From Eubacterium sp. (GTDB taxonomy: Bacteria; Bacillota; Clostridia; Lachnospirales; Lachnospiraceae), in assembly GCA_016292095.1 (NCBI GenBank), contig JAEFAB010000006.1:1-47996 (forward strand): a stretch of 47,996 nucleotides of DNA, read 5' to 3'. Positions 31,808 to 40,278 of the stretch are shown one piece after another. The number at the start of each line of letters is the position of its first letter. The stretch's first letter is position 1. The position numbers and the translations under genes are program-made. The notes under the pieces are model-generated. The model was given only the letters and a program-made list of their open reading frames with translations. It had not been told where the DNA came from and ran no database searches.

Positions 31808-33019
31808 ATGATAGCACAAACATGGAAGATGGCATGGAGCGCTGTTTTCTCCAATAAATTAAGAACATTTTTAACAATGCTCGGAATTATTATCGGTGTA
31901 GCGGCTCTGATTATTCTGGTGTCCATTGCAAACGGTGCTACCAGTTCCGTTTCCGATAGTATTTCGTCCATTGGATCGAATTATCTGATGGTACAGATTT
32001 CGGATGACAAAGATAACCCGTTGAAACTTTCCGAGTTTACGGAACTGATTCAGGGAGAGTCTATAGAAGAGGTATCACCGGTGGGACGAAGCAGCGTGAC
32101 AGCAAAAAGCGGATATACCAGTGACAGTATGAATCTGTACGGCATTACCGGAGCTTATATGAATATTATGAATTTGGAATTGTCATCCGGCCGTAATATT
32201 AAAATGACGGATGTTAACAACAGTTCCTACGTAGTTATTGTTACAAAGGACACAGCCATAGAATTCTTTGGACACAGTAATGTTGTCGGAGAAAGCATAT
32301 CTTTGGATGGAAGAAGTTTTCAGATTGTCGGCGTGGTGGAAGAGTCAGACAGCACAACCAGCATGTCCAACCGAATGAGCAGTTCTTCAGACAGTGAGTC
32401 GGTTACTTTGGAAGGATATATTCCTTATTCCACGTTAACAAGAATCGGCGATACCTCAACAAGCATTTCTATGTTTTACGTATCGTCTGCCAATGAAGAG
32501 TCTATGGAGGTAACGGAAGCTGAAGTAGATCGAATTCTGATGGAGCGATTGGAAAATGATGAAGATGCATTTTCCGTAGTCAATCAGTCTGATGTTATGG
32601 AAGCAATGAGCGAAGTGAAAAATACTTTGTCTTTGATGTTAGGTGGAATTGCAGCAATTTCTCTTCTTGTAGGAGGAATTGGAATTATGAACATCATGTT
32701 GGTATCTGTGACGGAACGAACCCGAGAAATCGGAATTCGTAAGGCAATCGGAGCTAGCAGGGGAACGATTATGGCACAGTTTCTGATTGAGGCAGTGATT
32801 GTTAGTCTTTCCGGTTGTATGATTGGAATTGCGTTCTCATGGATTGCATTGAAAATCGTGGGACGGATTATGTCAGGACAAATGTCTTTAAGTATGGACA
32901 TGAATGTTGTTTTGGTTTCTGTGATTTTTTCGGCAGCGATTGGTGTTGTCTTTGGATTATATCCGGCAAACAAAGCAGCCAAGAAGAAACCAATTGATGC
33001 ATTACGATACACCGGCTAA
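31808..33019 (+). CDS. MacB-type (FtsX family) ABC permease
   Basis: The protein is 403 aa and starts directly after the ATPase stop. It has an N-terminal membrane segment (LRTFLTMLGIIIGVAALIILVSIA), a MacB periplasmic-core-like domain (about residues 50-270, very Ser-rich with SDSTTSMSNRMSSSSDSESV), then three membrane helices with the FtsX motif (GIGIMNIMLVSVTERTREIGIRKAIGA; IAFSWIALKIVGRIM region; VFGLYPANKAAKKKPIDALRY). With the adaptor and ATPase it forms a MacAB-like exporter. The substrate is unknown; such Firmicute systems commonly export peptides or confer antimicrobial tolerance. Confidence 0.9.
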   Translation: MIAQTWKMAWSAVFSNKLRTFLTMLGIIIGVAALIILVSIANGATSSVSDSISSIGSNYLMVQISDDKDNPLKLSEFTELIQGESIEEVSPVGRSSVTAKSGYTSDSMNLYGITGAYMNIMNLELSSGRNIKMTDVNNSSYVVIVTKDTAIEFFGHSNVVGESISLDGRSFQIVGVVEESDSTTSMSNRMSSSSDSESVTLEGYIPYSTLTRIGDTSTSISMFYVSSANEESMEVTEAEVDRILMERLENDEDAFSVVNQSDVMEAMSEVKNTLSLMLGGIAAISLLVGGIGIMNIMLVSVTERTREIGIRKAIGASRGTIMAQFLIEAVIVSLSGCMIGIAFSWIALKIVGRIMSGQMSLSMDMNVVLVSVIFSAAIGVVFGLYPANKAAKKKPIDALRYTG

Positions 33020-33030
33020 GGAAAGTATGC

Positions 33031-33036
33031 TATAAT
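33031..33036 (+). promoter_or_regulatory. Internal -10 before the two-component genes
   Basis: TATAAT at 33031-33036, preceded by TATGC, lies 58 bp before the regulator ATG at 33095. No clear -35 is seen; it could give extra expression of the regulator and kinase. Confidence 0.4.
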
Positions 33037-33094
33037 TGTTCCTAAGGTAAATGTGTTTTGGGAACGGTTTGAGACGGAAAAAGGAGGACGGGTT

Positions 33095-33769
33095 ATGAAG
33101 ATTTTATTGGCAGAAGATGAGCGAGAATTATCAGAAGCTTTAGTGGCAATTTTAAATCACAATAACTTTACGGTGGATGCTGTTTATGACGGACAGGAAG
33201 CTTTGGACTTTCTGGATGTGGAAGAGTACGACGGAGTTATTTTGGATTTGATGATGCCAAAAGTGGACGGAATTACCGTTTTGAAAAAAATCAGAAGTCA
33301 GGGAAATGATGTACCGGTTTTGATTTTAACGGCAAAGTCAGATTTGGACGACCGTGTGTTGGGATTGGACTGCGGTGCAGACGATTACCTGGGAAAGCCT
33401 TTCGCAGCAAAAGAACTGTTGGCTAGACTTCGGGCAATTACCCGACGCAAAACAGAGGCGGTAAGCGCAACACTAACCTTTGGAAATATTACCTTGGATA
33501 CTGCCGGTTTTGTCTTGTCCTCACCAACCGGATCCATAAAATTGCAAAATAAAGAATTTCAAATGTTCGAATTGCTGATTGCGAACCCAAAGCAGCTGAT
33601 ATCGACAAATCGATTTTTTGAAAAAATATGGGGATATGATAACGAGGCAGAGTTGAATGTTGTCTGGGTGTATATTTCCTATTTACGAAAAAAATTAGCA
33701 TCCCTGGATGCCAATATTCAGATTAAAGCAACCAGAAATCAGGGATATTCATTGGAGGAATTGTCGTGA
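33095..33769 (+). CDS. OmpR/PhoB-family response regulator
   Basis: The start is at 33095 with AAAAAGGAGGACGGGTT before it; a longer frame starts at 33053. The protein is 224 aa. The receiver domain has the acidic pair E7/D8, the phospho-acceptor Asp51 (GVILDLMMPK), then LTAKSDLDDRV and DDYLGKPF (Lys). The C-terminal winged helix spans about residues 128-222 (LQNKEFQMFELLIANP..VVWVYISYLRKKL..RNQGYSL). Stop and kinase start overlap (GTGA). Its probable site is the TTTAAG direct repeat at 26925-26941. Confidence 0.93.
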   Translation: MKILLAEDERELSEALVAILNHNNFTVDAVYDGQEALDFLDVEEYDGVILDLMMPKVDGITVLKKIRSQGNDVPVLILTAKSDLDDRVLGLDCGADDYLGKPFAAKELLARLRAITRRKTEAVSATLTFGNITLDTAGFVLSSPTGSIKLQNKEFQMFELLIANPKQLISTNRFFEKIWGYDNEAELNVVWVYISYLRKKLASLDANIQIKATRNQGYSLEELS

Positions 33770-35016
33770 TTAAAAACTTAAGAAGAAAATTTATTATCGT
33801 ATCAATGCTTTCCACCCTGATGGTACTTTCCATTATTATGGGAATTGTAAATGCTATGAATTACCGACGTATTTCGGAACAGACGGATCGACTGACGAAA
33901 ATTTTGGCAGACAATGACGGAAAATTTGATGATGGTGTTATGGAACTCCAAAAGCCGGAGGGGATGATTGCGCCAAGAGCAAAAATGCCTATGGAATTTT
34001 CACCGGAAACTCCTTTTTCCACCCGTTTCTTCTCGATTAAAATCGATGACAACGGAAAGGTGGTAAGCAGTGATATTTCAAAGATTGCTTCCGTTGATGA
34101 GGAACAGGCTGCAAAATATGCAAAGGAAGTATTGGAAAACGGAGAGGAAACCGGATTTCAGGAAGTCTATCGTTATCGAAAGGTAGCAACTGATGACGGA
34201 ACCCTTGTAATCTTTGTGGATTGTAGGCAAAGTTTGGAAAATTTCCAGCATTTTACGCAAATCAGTATTACTGTTGCGGCGTTGGGCCTGTTGGCAGTGT
34301 TTATTCTGGTTGTGTTTTTTTCGAAAATTGTTTTTCGTCCGGTGCAGGAAACATATGAGAAACAAAAACAGTTTATTACGGATGCCAGTCATGAATTAAA
34401 AACACCGCTAACGATTATTGATGCCAACACAGAAGTGATTGAGATGGAAATGGGGGATAACAATTGGACCCAGAGTACAAGACATCAGGTGGAACGGTTA
34501 ACATCTATGACGGAGCAGTTGGTAATGCTTTCCCGTTATGATGAGGAACACCGCACTGTGGAAAAGAAATCCTTCTCATTGTCGGATGCGGTTCGGGAAG
34601 CGGCGGAACCATTTGAGGTATTGGCAAAAACAAAGGAGATGGAGTTAGAATGTTCCATTGATGAGAATATTGAAATTCACGGGAATGAAAAGGAAGTTCG
34701 CCAGTTTGTAGGAATTCTTTTAGAAAATGCAGTGAAATATTCTTCGGAAAAGGGAAGAATTTCGTTGTCTATTCACGGTACAGGAAAAAAGGTTCAGCTG
34801 ACAGTGGAAAACCCGGTGGATGACATTAAGAAAGGAAATTTGGACGTGTTGTTTGAACGATTTTACCGTTTGGATTCATCCCGAAATTCCAAGAGTGGGG
34901 GAAGTGGCATCGGATTATCCATTGCCAAGGCAATAGTTCAAAGACATAAAGGAAAAATCAGTGCATTTAGTCGGGACGGAAAAAGTCTGACCGTTGTGAT
35001 TGAGTTAAAAAAATAA
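33766..35016 (+). CDS. Sensor histidine kinase
   Basis: The protein is 416 aa with a GTG start inside the regulator stop. Two membrane segments (IIVSMLSTLMVLSIIMGIVNA; ITVAALGLLAVFILVVFFSKIVF) flank an extracytoplasmic domain of about 140 residues. The phospho-acceptor His is in DASHELKTPLTII, followed by the N box (LLENAVKYS), then the glycine-rich ATP lid GGSGIGLSIAKAIV. There is no HAMP. It senses outside or within the membrane, probably a compound handled by the adjoining exporter (inference from similar operons). Confidence 0.92.
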   Translation: MIKNLRRKFIIVSMLSTLMVLSIIMGIVNAMNYRRISEQTDRLTKILADNDGKFDDGVMELQKPEGMIAPRAKMPMEFSPETPFSTRFFSIKIDDNGKVVSSDISKIASVDEEQAAKYAKEVLENGEETGFQEVYRYRKVATDDGTLVIFVDCRQSLENFQHFTQISITVAALGLLAVFILVVFFSKIVFRPVQETYEKQKQFITDASHELKTPLTIIDANTEVIEMEMGDNNWTQSTRHQVERLTSMTEQLVMLSRYDEEHRTVEKKSFSLSDAVREAAEPFEVLAKTKEMELECSIDENIEIHGNEKEVRQFVGILLENAVKYSSEKGRISLSIHGTGKKVQLTVENPVDDIKKGNLDVLFERFYRLDSSRNSKSGGSGIGLSIAKAIVQRHKGKISAFSRDGKSLTVVIELKK

Positions 35017-35025
35017 AATGTACAA

Positions 35026-35062
35026 AAGAGAAAGAAAGGACACAATCTTTCTCTTCTTTATT
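35026..35062 (+). terminator. Terminator after the kinase gene
   Basis: A 10-bp stem AAGAGAAAGA (35026-35035) / TCTTTCTCTT (35046-35055), 10-nt loop, is followed by CTTTATTTT. Confidence 0.75.
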
Positions 35063-35073
35063 TTGGAAAAGTA

Positions 35074-35109
35074 TTGACTATCATATAGGGATGTAGTATT
35101 CTATACTAC
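35074..35109 (+). promoter_or_regulatory. MarR-gene promoter with palindromic operator
   Basis: TTGACT (35074-35079), a 17-bp spacer and TATTCT (35097-35102). The perfect palindrome GTAGTAT-TCT-ATACTAC (35093-35109, 17 bp) covers the -10 and start region. It has the size and placement expected for a MarR repressor acting on its own operon. Confidence 0.75.
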
Positions 35110-35149
35110 GTGTGAAATGTTTACAAAGTAAACTTTTAGGAGGGGAGAA

Positions 35150-35611
35150 ATGTTTGACACAAATGAGCAGTTATTGATGGCTTGGCTTCGTCTTTCCAGT
35201 ACCGTAAACAATGAAAGAATTGTATCGAATTTATCCTTCAATGAAGCATTGGTTTGTGACGTGCTTTATTATCGGAATTTATTGAATGTGGAAGAACAGT
35301 GGACAGCAGCAGATTTATGCAGACTGACCCACATGCACAAGACATTGATGAACCGGACTTTAAAGAGTCTGGAGAAGAAAGAGATTATTGTCCGGAAACC
35401 GGACCCAAAAGATAAACGAAAATATTTTCTGAACATTAATCCGGTGAATTTCAAAACCTTTTTGGAAGTTCATGAAAAAACATTGGAACTGGTAAAAGAT
35501 ATTACAGCATATATTGGCGAGGAAAAAGCAAAAGAAGCAACGGAATCATTTCATAAAGTTGCAGAAGCAGTAGATCATATTATTTATAAAAAGGAGAAGA
35601 AAAATGATTAA
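35150..35611 (+). CDS. MarR-family transcriptional regulator
   Basis: The protein is 153 aa with AGGAGGGGAGAA before the ATG. It has a winged-helix core with EALVCDVLYYRNLL, AADLCRLTHMHKTLMNRTLKSLEKKEIIVRKPDPKDKRKYFLNI, the typical recognition helix and wing (DxRxxxL-like DKRKYFL). Its gene overlaps the DegV gene by 8 bp. Since DegV proteins bind fatty acids, the pair could respond to lipid availability (inference, by analogy with FabT-type MarR proteins). The operator at 35093-35109 suggests autorepression. Confidence 0.9.
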   Translation: MFDTNEQLLMAWLRLSSTVNNERIVSNLSFNEALVCDVLYYRNLLNVEEQWTAADLCRLTHMHKTLMNRTLKSLEKKEIIVRKPDPKDKRKYFLNINPVNFKTFLEVHEKTLELVKDITAYIGEEKAKEATESFHKVAEAVDHIIYKKEKKND

Positions 35612-36446
35612 GTTTTTAGTAGATTCAGGATCAGATTATGATGTGAAGGAAGCAGAAGAAAAGGGGATTTGCTTTGCACCTCTTTCTATTACTTTCGGTG
35701 AACAAACTTTTTTAGACGGTGTGGAATTACAGCGAAGTGAGTTTTATAATCTTCTTGTAAATGAGGATCAATTTCCAAAAACTGCACAGCCTTCTCCGGA
35801 AACATTCTTGAAATTCTTTAATGAAGCAAAGGAAAACGGAGATGAAATTATCGGAATAATGATTTCATCCGGTATTAGCGGAACTTTCCAGAGTGCAAAT
35901 ATTGCAAAACAGATGTGTGACTATGATGGCATTCACCTGATTGACTCTTTATCAGCGATTTACTGTATTAAGATTATGGTAGATTACGGAATTAAACTTC
36001 GTGATGAAGGAAAAAATGCGAAAGAAATCGTTGAAGAATTAGAAGCGTTAAAAGGAAAACTCAATATTTTCCTTGCCGTTGATACATTGGACAATCTTTA
36101 CAAAGGCGGACGTCTTACAAAAATGGAAGCAGGAATTGGAAATCTCGCAAAGTTAAAGCCAATCGTTTCTATTCCGGAAGGAAAAGTAATTATGCTGAAA
36201 AAATGCATCGGAAGAAAGAAAGCTATGGCAGGACTTTGGGAACTGTTTGAAAAGATTGATTTGGATGAACGTTTCCCGGTATACGCAGTTTATACTTATG
36301 ATGAAGGAAACATGGAAATGATGAAACAGAAATTCAAGGAAAAAGGATTCGCTTTGGAAAACAGTTACGAGATGGGAGCGACGATCGGAACTCATGTAGG
36401 TGCCGGTTCATTCGGAATTGTTTGTGTAGGCGAGAGAAACTTTTAA
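35604..36446 (+). CDS. DegV family fatty-acid-binding protein
   Basis: The protein is 280 aa, normal for the family, with AAAAGGAGAAGAAAA before the ATG. Start KFLVDSGSDYDV, then PLSITFG, FLDGVELQ, FPKTAQPSPE, IMISSGISGTFQSA, and VDTLDNLYKGGRLTKMEA; these are the hallmark DegV segments with the Ser-Gly-x-Ser-Gly-Thr fatty-acid site. DegV/FakB proteins present fatty acids to the FakA kinase; no fakA is in this window. It is translated with the overlapping MarR gene. Confidence 0.92.
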   Translation: MIKFLVDSGSDYDVKEAEEKGICFAPLSITFGEQTFLDGVELQRSEFYNLLVNEDQFPKTAQPSPETFLKFFNEAKENGDEIIGIMISSGISGTFQSANIAKQMCDYDGIHLIDSLSAIYCIKIMVDYGIKLRDEGKNAKEIVEELEALKGKLNIFLAVDTLDNLYKGGRLTKMEAGIGNLAKLKPIVSIPEGKVIMLKKCIGRKKAMAGLWELFEKIDLDERFPVYAVYTYDEGNMEMMKQKFKEKGFALENSYEMGATIGTHVGAGSFGIVCVGERNF

Positions 36447-36447
36447 T

Positions 36448-36485
36448 AAAAAAACTTCGGGTGATTCACTCGAAGTTTTTTTATT
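36448..36485 (+). terminator. Terminator after the DegV gene
   Basis: A long stem with A-run/T-run ends: ACTTCGGGTGA (from 36454) pairs with TCACTCGAAGT (to 36476), flanked by AAAAAA and TTTTTTT. Confidence 0.88.
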
Positions 36486-36500
36486 GCTGTAACTTACTCC

Positions 36501-36529
36501 GTGACTTGAAAATGGTTCTATGTTAAAAT
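36501..36529 (+). promoter_or_regulatory. Promoter of the second LRR gene
   Basis: GTGACT (36501-36506), a 17-bp spacer and TAAAAT (36524-36529) with an upstream TG (extended -10) lie 28 bp before the ATG at 36558. Confidence 0.55.
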
Positions 36530-36557
36530 ATTTAAAGATTTGTGTTGGAGGTAAGGC

Positions 36558-38726
36558 ATGGAAAATATAACCTGGAAGAAAAAAATTGCAATCATGATTT
36601 TTACGCTGATATTTCTCTGTACGTCGCTTCAGATTACCGGACAGAACGTATTTGTCCGTGGAAACGAAGCGGAAGAAGAAGGAAGCAGCCTGACGGAGGA
36701 ATTATCGGGAGGAGAGGAAGAGTCCTCAACAGAGGAAAATACCGGAGAGGAAACATCTGAAGAACCGACGACGGAAGAAGAAACTACAGAACCGGAATAT
36801 GAAATCATTGAAGGAATATATAAGGTCAAAAAAGGAGTTTTAATCGAATTCCTTCCGGAAGCAGACGACGAAACGGTGAAAGAAATTACAATTCCGGCAG
36901 TGGTATCTTCGATTAATCCTTCTGTGTTTGCAGAATACAGTGTCTTGGAAAAAGTAACTTTTGAAGAAGGAAGCCGGTTAAAATCCTTAGGAAGTTACAC
37001 CTTTAAAAACTGTAAATCCCTGACCTCCATTGTATTGCCGGAAGGTTTGGAAACTATCGGTTATAAATGTTTTGGCGGATGCTCTTCTTTGGAAAAAATC
37101 ACAATCCCCAAAACCGTAAAAAGCGGAAATTCGATTTTGGGAAAAACATCGAAAGTAAAGACTGTAAAGTTTGCATCCGGAACAACAACCATTTCAGATA
37201 ACTTCTTAAAGGATGCCGGAACAGTTACCACCGTTTCTGTCAAAAGCGGAGTAGAGTATATCGGTAAATATGCATTTTCAGGTTGTTACAGTTTAAAATC
37301 CATTTCCTTGCCAAGTGGATTGACCACAATTGGTTACAAAGCGTTTGATGGCTGTCTCACGTTGGAAACATTAACGATTCCTAAAACCGTTACCCATGCA
37401 AATACAATCATCAACGACAATACATCGGTAAGTTCCGTTGTGTTTGCTTCGGGAATCAAAAAAATTCCGGAGAAGGTTTTATACAATGCTACAACGGTAA
37501 CAAAAGTTGTAATGTCTGACGGTGTGGAAACAATCGAAACAAGAGCGTTTTATAATTGCTCAAATTTAAGTAAACTTTCTGTTTCGGGAACGATTAAGAA
37601 CATTCAATCTTATGCGTTTTACGGATGCAAAAAACTGGAACAGTTTACAACACCGAAAACAATACAGAAAATCGGAAAGTACGCATTCAAAAAATGTAGC
37701 AAGTTACAGGAATTGGTTCTGAGAAAGACAATTACTGAAATTGGAAGCGGCGCTTTTTCGGGAGATAAGAAACTGGTATTGAAAGTTTATGCCAATACGA
37801 CCGGAAAGGCATACGCCAGAAAGAATAAACTGAACTGGGAGTTCGCAGCTTCCGAAGTGAAGCGAAGAGCAAAGAACAAAGAAATTTACAAGAAATTTAT
37901 GAGTCAGGTTTCCACGGCAGACCGTAAGAAGTTCAAATTAAAAAGTCTGACCAATTACGTTCCGCAGGGAACGGCAATTATAGAAAAATATCTTGTGGTT
38001 TCCATGTATCAGAAAGGTTTGCATGCCCGTTCCTTTTTACTTGTCTTTGATAAGAAAACAGGAAAATTAGTGAAAAAAGTTTACCTTCCGTCCGTGGATC
38101 ATGTAGGTTCACTGGTTACAGTGAAAAATCGTCTGGTAGTAGGTCTCAATAATATTTCCACATTGGATTATTTGGGAATTATCAATTACAAGACATTGAA
38201 GAAGGCAAAGAACAATAAAACTATTAAGTACAGTTACAAACGATACCTGGGAGCTTATGCGGATTTTGCCGGATTTGACGGAAAGATTTTCTGGGCAGGA
38301 CATTGTACAACCAATACTTCAACAATGTACGGATTTAAAGTGAAGGTGAAAAAGAAAAAACTGTATTTCACCAAAACTTATTCCTATCAGGTACCGCAGA
38401 ATATTCAGGGATTAATTGTTCAAAAGGGAAAAGGAAATTCCAGAACATTCATTTTCAGTCAGTCATATGGAAGATTGAATAATTCTTACCTTTTGAAATA
38501 CAAAGTAAACATTAAGAAGAAATCCGGATTGGGAATCCCGGTTTCCGAAAGTGTGATTCCGTCTATGGCGGAAGGAATTTGTATGGATTCCCAAAAGAAT
38601 ATCTATGTAGTTTTTGAATCGGCAGCAGGATTGTATTGCGGTAATCCGGATTTTACATCGGAAATTCAAATTAAGAGAATATGTAAAATCAAATCCTCTG
38701 CATTGAATACGCTGAAAGCTTCTTAA
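36558..38726 (+). CDS. BspA-type LRR protein with C-terminal propeller-like domain
   Basis: The protein is 722 aa with GGAGGTAAGGC before the ATG. It has a signal peptide (IAIMIFTLIFLCTSLQITG), an acidic Thr/Glu linker (SSTEENTGEETSEEPTTEEE), then LRR_5 repeats (SIVLPEGLETIGYKCFGGCSSLEKITIPKTV and similar) over about residues 95-425. The remaining ~290 residues form a different domain with repeating beta-hairpins (YLVVSMYQKGLHARSFLLVFDKKTGKLV, GICMDSQKNIYVVFESAAGLY), like a small beta-propeller. The latter end resembles a surface-associated six-bladed pattern. It has no sortase motif. A role in adhesion is inferred. Confidence 0.82.
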   Translation: MENITWKKKIAIMIFTLIFLCTSLQITGQNVFVRGNEAEEEGSSLTEELSGGEEESSTEENTGEETSEEPTTEEETTEPEYEIIEGIYKVKKGVLIEFLPEADDETVKEITIPAVVSSINPSVFAEYSVLEKVTFEEGSRLKSLGSYTFKNCKSLTSIVLPEGLETIGYKCFGGCSSLEKITIPKTVKSGNSILGKTSKVKTVKFASGTTTISDNFLKDAGTVTTVSVKSGVEYIGKYAFSGCYSLKSISLPSGLTTIGYKAFDGCLTLETLTIPKTVTHANTIINDNTSVSSVVFASGIKKIPEKVLYNATTVTKVVMSDGVETIETRAFYNCSNLSKLSVSGTIKNIQSYAFYGCKKLEQFTTPKTIQKIGKYAFKKCSKLQELVLRKTITEIGSGAFSGDKKLVLKVYANTTGKAYARKNKLNWEFAASEVKRRAKNKEIYKKFMSQVSTADRKKFKLKSLTNYVPQGTAIIEKYLVVSMYQKGLHARSFLLVFDKKTGKLVKKVYLPSVDHVGSLVTVKNRLVVGLNNISTLDYLGIINYKTLKKAKNNKTIKYSYKRYLGAYADFAGFDGKIFWAGHCTTNTSTMYGFKVKVKKKKLYFTKTYSYQVPQNIQGLIVQKGKGNSRTFIFSQSYGRLNNSYLLKYKVNIKKKSGLGIPVSESVIPSMAEGICMDSQKNIYVVFESAAGLYCGNPDFTSEIQIKRICKIKSSALNTLKAS

Positions 38727-38734
38727 ATATTCGA

Positions 38735-39268
38735 TTAGAATGTATTGCTTAATCGGATTTGTCGGTATATTTCAGCAATAAATTGTGAATTCGTGGGATA
38801 ATTTCTTCCTTTCTTGATGTAGAAATGATAGTCATCAAGAGTTAAATGAGAAAGAGAGTTATCCCACGTTGTTTTTATAGCGTGACGAATTGCTTTTTCC
38901 ACACGTTGAGGTGTAGAATTATGCAATTTGGCAATTTCCGGATAAAGGAGTTTCGTAATTCCATCGAGAATGGATTCGTCCTCAACGACTTTTCGAATTG
39001 CCGACTGCAAATAGCGATATCCGGACAGCCCGGATGGAATTCCGACTTTAGTAAGATGTTCGGAAATGGTTCGTTCCATTGTAGGAAAGATTGCAGACAC
39101 CCCTGAGTTTGAAATGGCCGTACAGCCGGAACAATTATTTTGTAAATGTGCTATCAGTGCTGTCAAATCTCGTAGATTGATTGGCGGAATTATATCTTCT
39201 GTAACCTGTGTTTTATTCGCATGGTAATCTGAATGTGTGTTGTCATTATCAAGTGAAAAATAGTTCAT
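38735..39268 (-). CDS. Stand-alone Spo0A C-terminal-domain protein
   Basis: The start is set at 39268 (GGAGG at 39273-39278); a TTG frame at 39280 overlaps that site. The protein is 177 aa. The C-terminal ~115 residues match the DNA-binding effector domain of Spo0A: VGIPSGLSGYRYLQSAI, LYPEIAKLHNSTPQRVEKAIRHAIKTTWDN and a final KKGRNYPTNSQFIAEI. The N-terminal ~60 residues are not a receiver domain: they are too short and lack the acidic pocket, and contain LRDLTALIAHLQNN and a Cys-x-x-Cys. So this is not Spo0A itself but a phosphorylation-independent relative. It is divergent from the XRE regulator gene at 39398. Confidence 0.9.
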   Translation of the reverse strand: MNYFSLDNDNTHSDYHANKTQVTEDIIPPINLRDLTALIAHLQNNCSGCTAISNSGVSAIFPTMERTISEHLTKVGIPSGLSGYRYLQSAIRKVVEDESILDGITKLLYPEIAKLHNSTPQRVEKAIRHAIKTTWDNSLSHLTLDDYHFYIKKGRNYPTNSQFIAEIYRQIRLSNTF

Positions 39269-39397
39269 AAAATCCTCCAAAAAATAATAATGGTAAAATG
39301 CAACAATTTGTTATAAAATATCAAATTAGCGACAATAGAATAGGGTCTTGGCTATTGCGTTAATATCATAAATGAAAAGAGAAGGGGGATAAACATT

Positions 39398-40189
39398 ATG
39401 GAAAAAGAAAACTATAAAAGAAACACTGAAAATTTTATGACAAATCAAGAAAACTTTATGTTAGCGTTTCGCAGTAATGTTGAGAGATTTGCAAAAGACA
39501 ATAATCTGACCATTAAAAATCTTTCGGAAATGTCAGATCTTTCCTTTGCTACCTTGAATTCCTTTCTTTATGGAAATGCAAAAGACTGTAAGTTATCCAC
39601 GGCAATCAAATTATCTACTGCTTTCGGAATCAGCCTGGATGAATTGGTTGGTGCAGAGACGATTCCGGAGGAAATGAGGAACGGTCTGAATATTGTCAGA
39701 AACTTTCCAAAGAGAACGCAGTATATGATTCACTGGCTTTTGAAGTATCATCAAAAGTTAATGGCTAAGCAAAAGAGCAAGAACGTTATGCATATTATGA
39801 AGCCGCAGGTAAGACATGGCGAAGGAATCTATGTGACGAATCATTTTGAAATATTGGACATTACGGACTGCAAAGAACTGATTGCTCCGTCGGTTTTTAT
39901 TTCTATGTATCTTCCGGGAGAAGTCTATATGCCAAAGTACGCACCGGGAGATATTCTTTTGTTGGCCCGTGGTGGATACAATGAAACAGGAGTGGAGTAT
40001 GTGATGATTCATGAAAAAAGAATCTACATTGTGAAGAAGGAACAGCGGAATGGAATTGAGGTGTACAGTGACATTGTGAATCCTTACTTCAGTATCGCAG
40101 TGGGAGAAGAAGATAAGATTGTAGGTTATATTGTAAATGTACTGTGCGAAGAACAGAATGGACTTCGCGAGGTCAGGGGAACAATTTAA
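39398..40189 (+). CDS. XRE regulator with S24-like C-terminal domain
   Basis: The protein is 263 aa with GAAGGGGGATAAACATT before the ATG. HTH about residues 22-85 (FAKDNNLTIKNLSEMSDLSFATLNSFLYG, AFGISLDELVG). The C-terminal half has the LexA/S24 beta pattern (MYLPGEVYMPKYAPGDILLLARGG; VMIHEKRIYIVKKEQRNGIEVYS), but the catalytic Ser of GDSM is not present, so it is probably a sensing or dimerisation domain rather than an autopeptidase. It is divergent from the Spo0A-like gene and may regulate it. Targets are unknown. Confidence 0.8.
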   Translation: MEKENYKRNTENFMTNQENFMLAFRSNVERFAKDNNLTIKNLSEMSDLSFATLNSFLYGNAKDCKLSTAIKLSTAFGISLDELVGAETIPEEMRNGLNIVRNFPKRTQYMIHWLLKYHQKLMAKQKSKNVMHIMKPQVRHGEGIYVTNHFEILDITDCKELIAPSVFISMYLPGEVYMPKYAPGDILLLARGGYNETGVEYVMIHEKRIYIVKKEQRNGIEVYSDIVNPYFSIAVGEEDKIVGYIVNVLCEEQNGLREVRGTI

Positions 40190-40229
40190 GTTTAATAGAG
40201 AAAATATTATTTTATTTCACTGTAAAGAG

Positions 40230-40238
40230 TGTTATAAT
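40230..40238 (+). promoter_or_regulatory. Extended -10 promoter of the trk operon
   Basis: TGTTATAAT (TG-n-TATAAT, 40230-40238) with a weak TTTTAT -35 at 40210-40215 (17-bp spacer), 40 bp before the trkA start. Confidence 0.55.
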
Positions 40239-40278
40239 TACAAGGTTAGATGAATTCGTTTAAAAACGGGAGGGGATT

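Noticed and set aside
38732-38755. Hairpin CGATTA/TAATCG at the convergent ends of the LRR and Spo0A-like genes as a terminator
   Set aside because: The stem is only 6 bp, partly inside coding sequence, with no clean U-tract on either strand.
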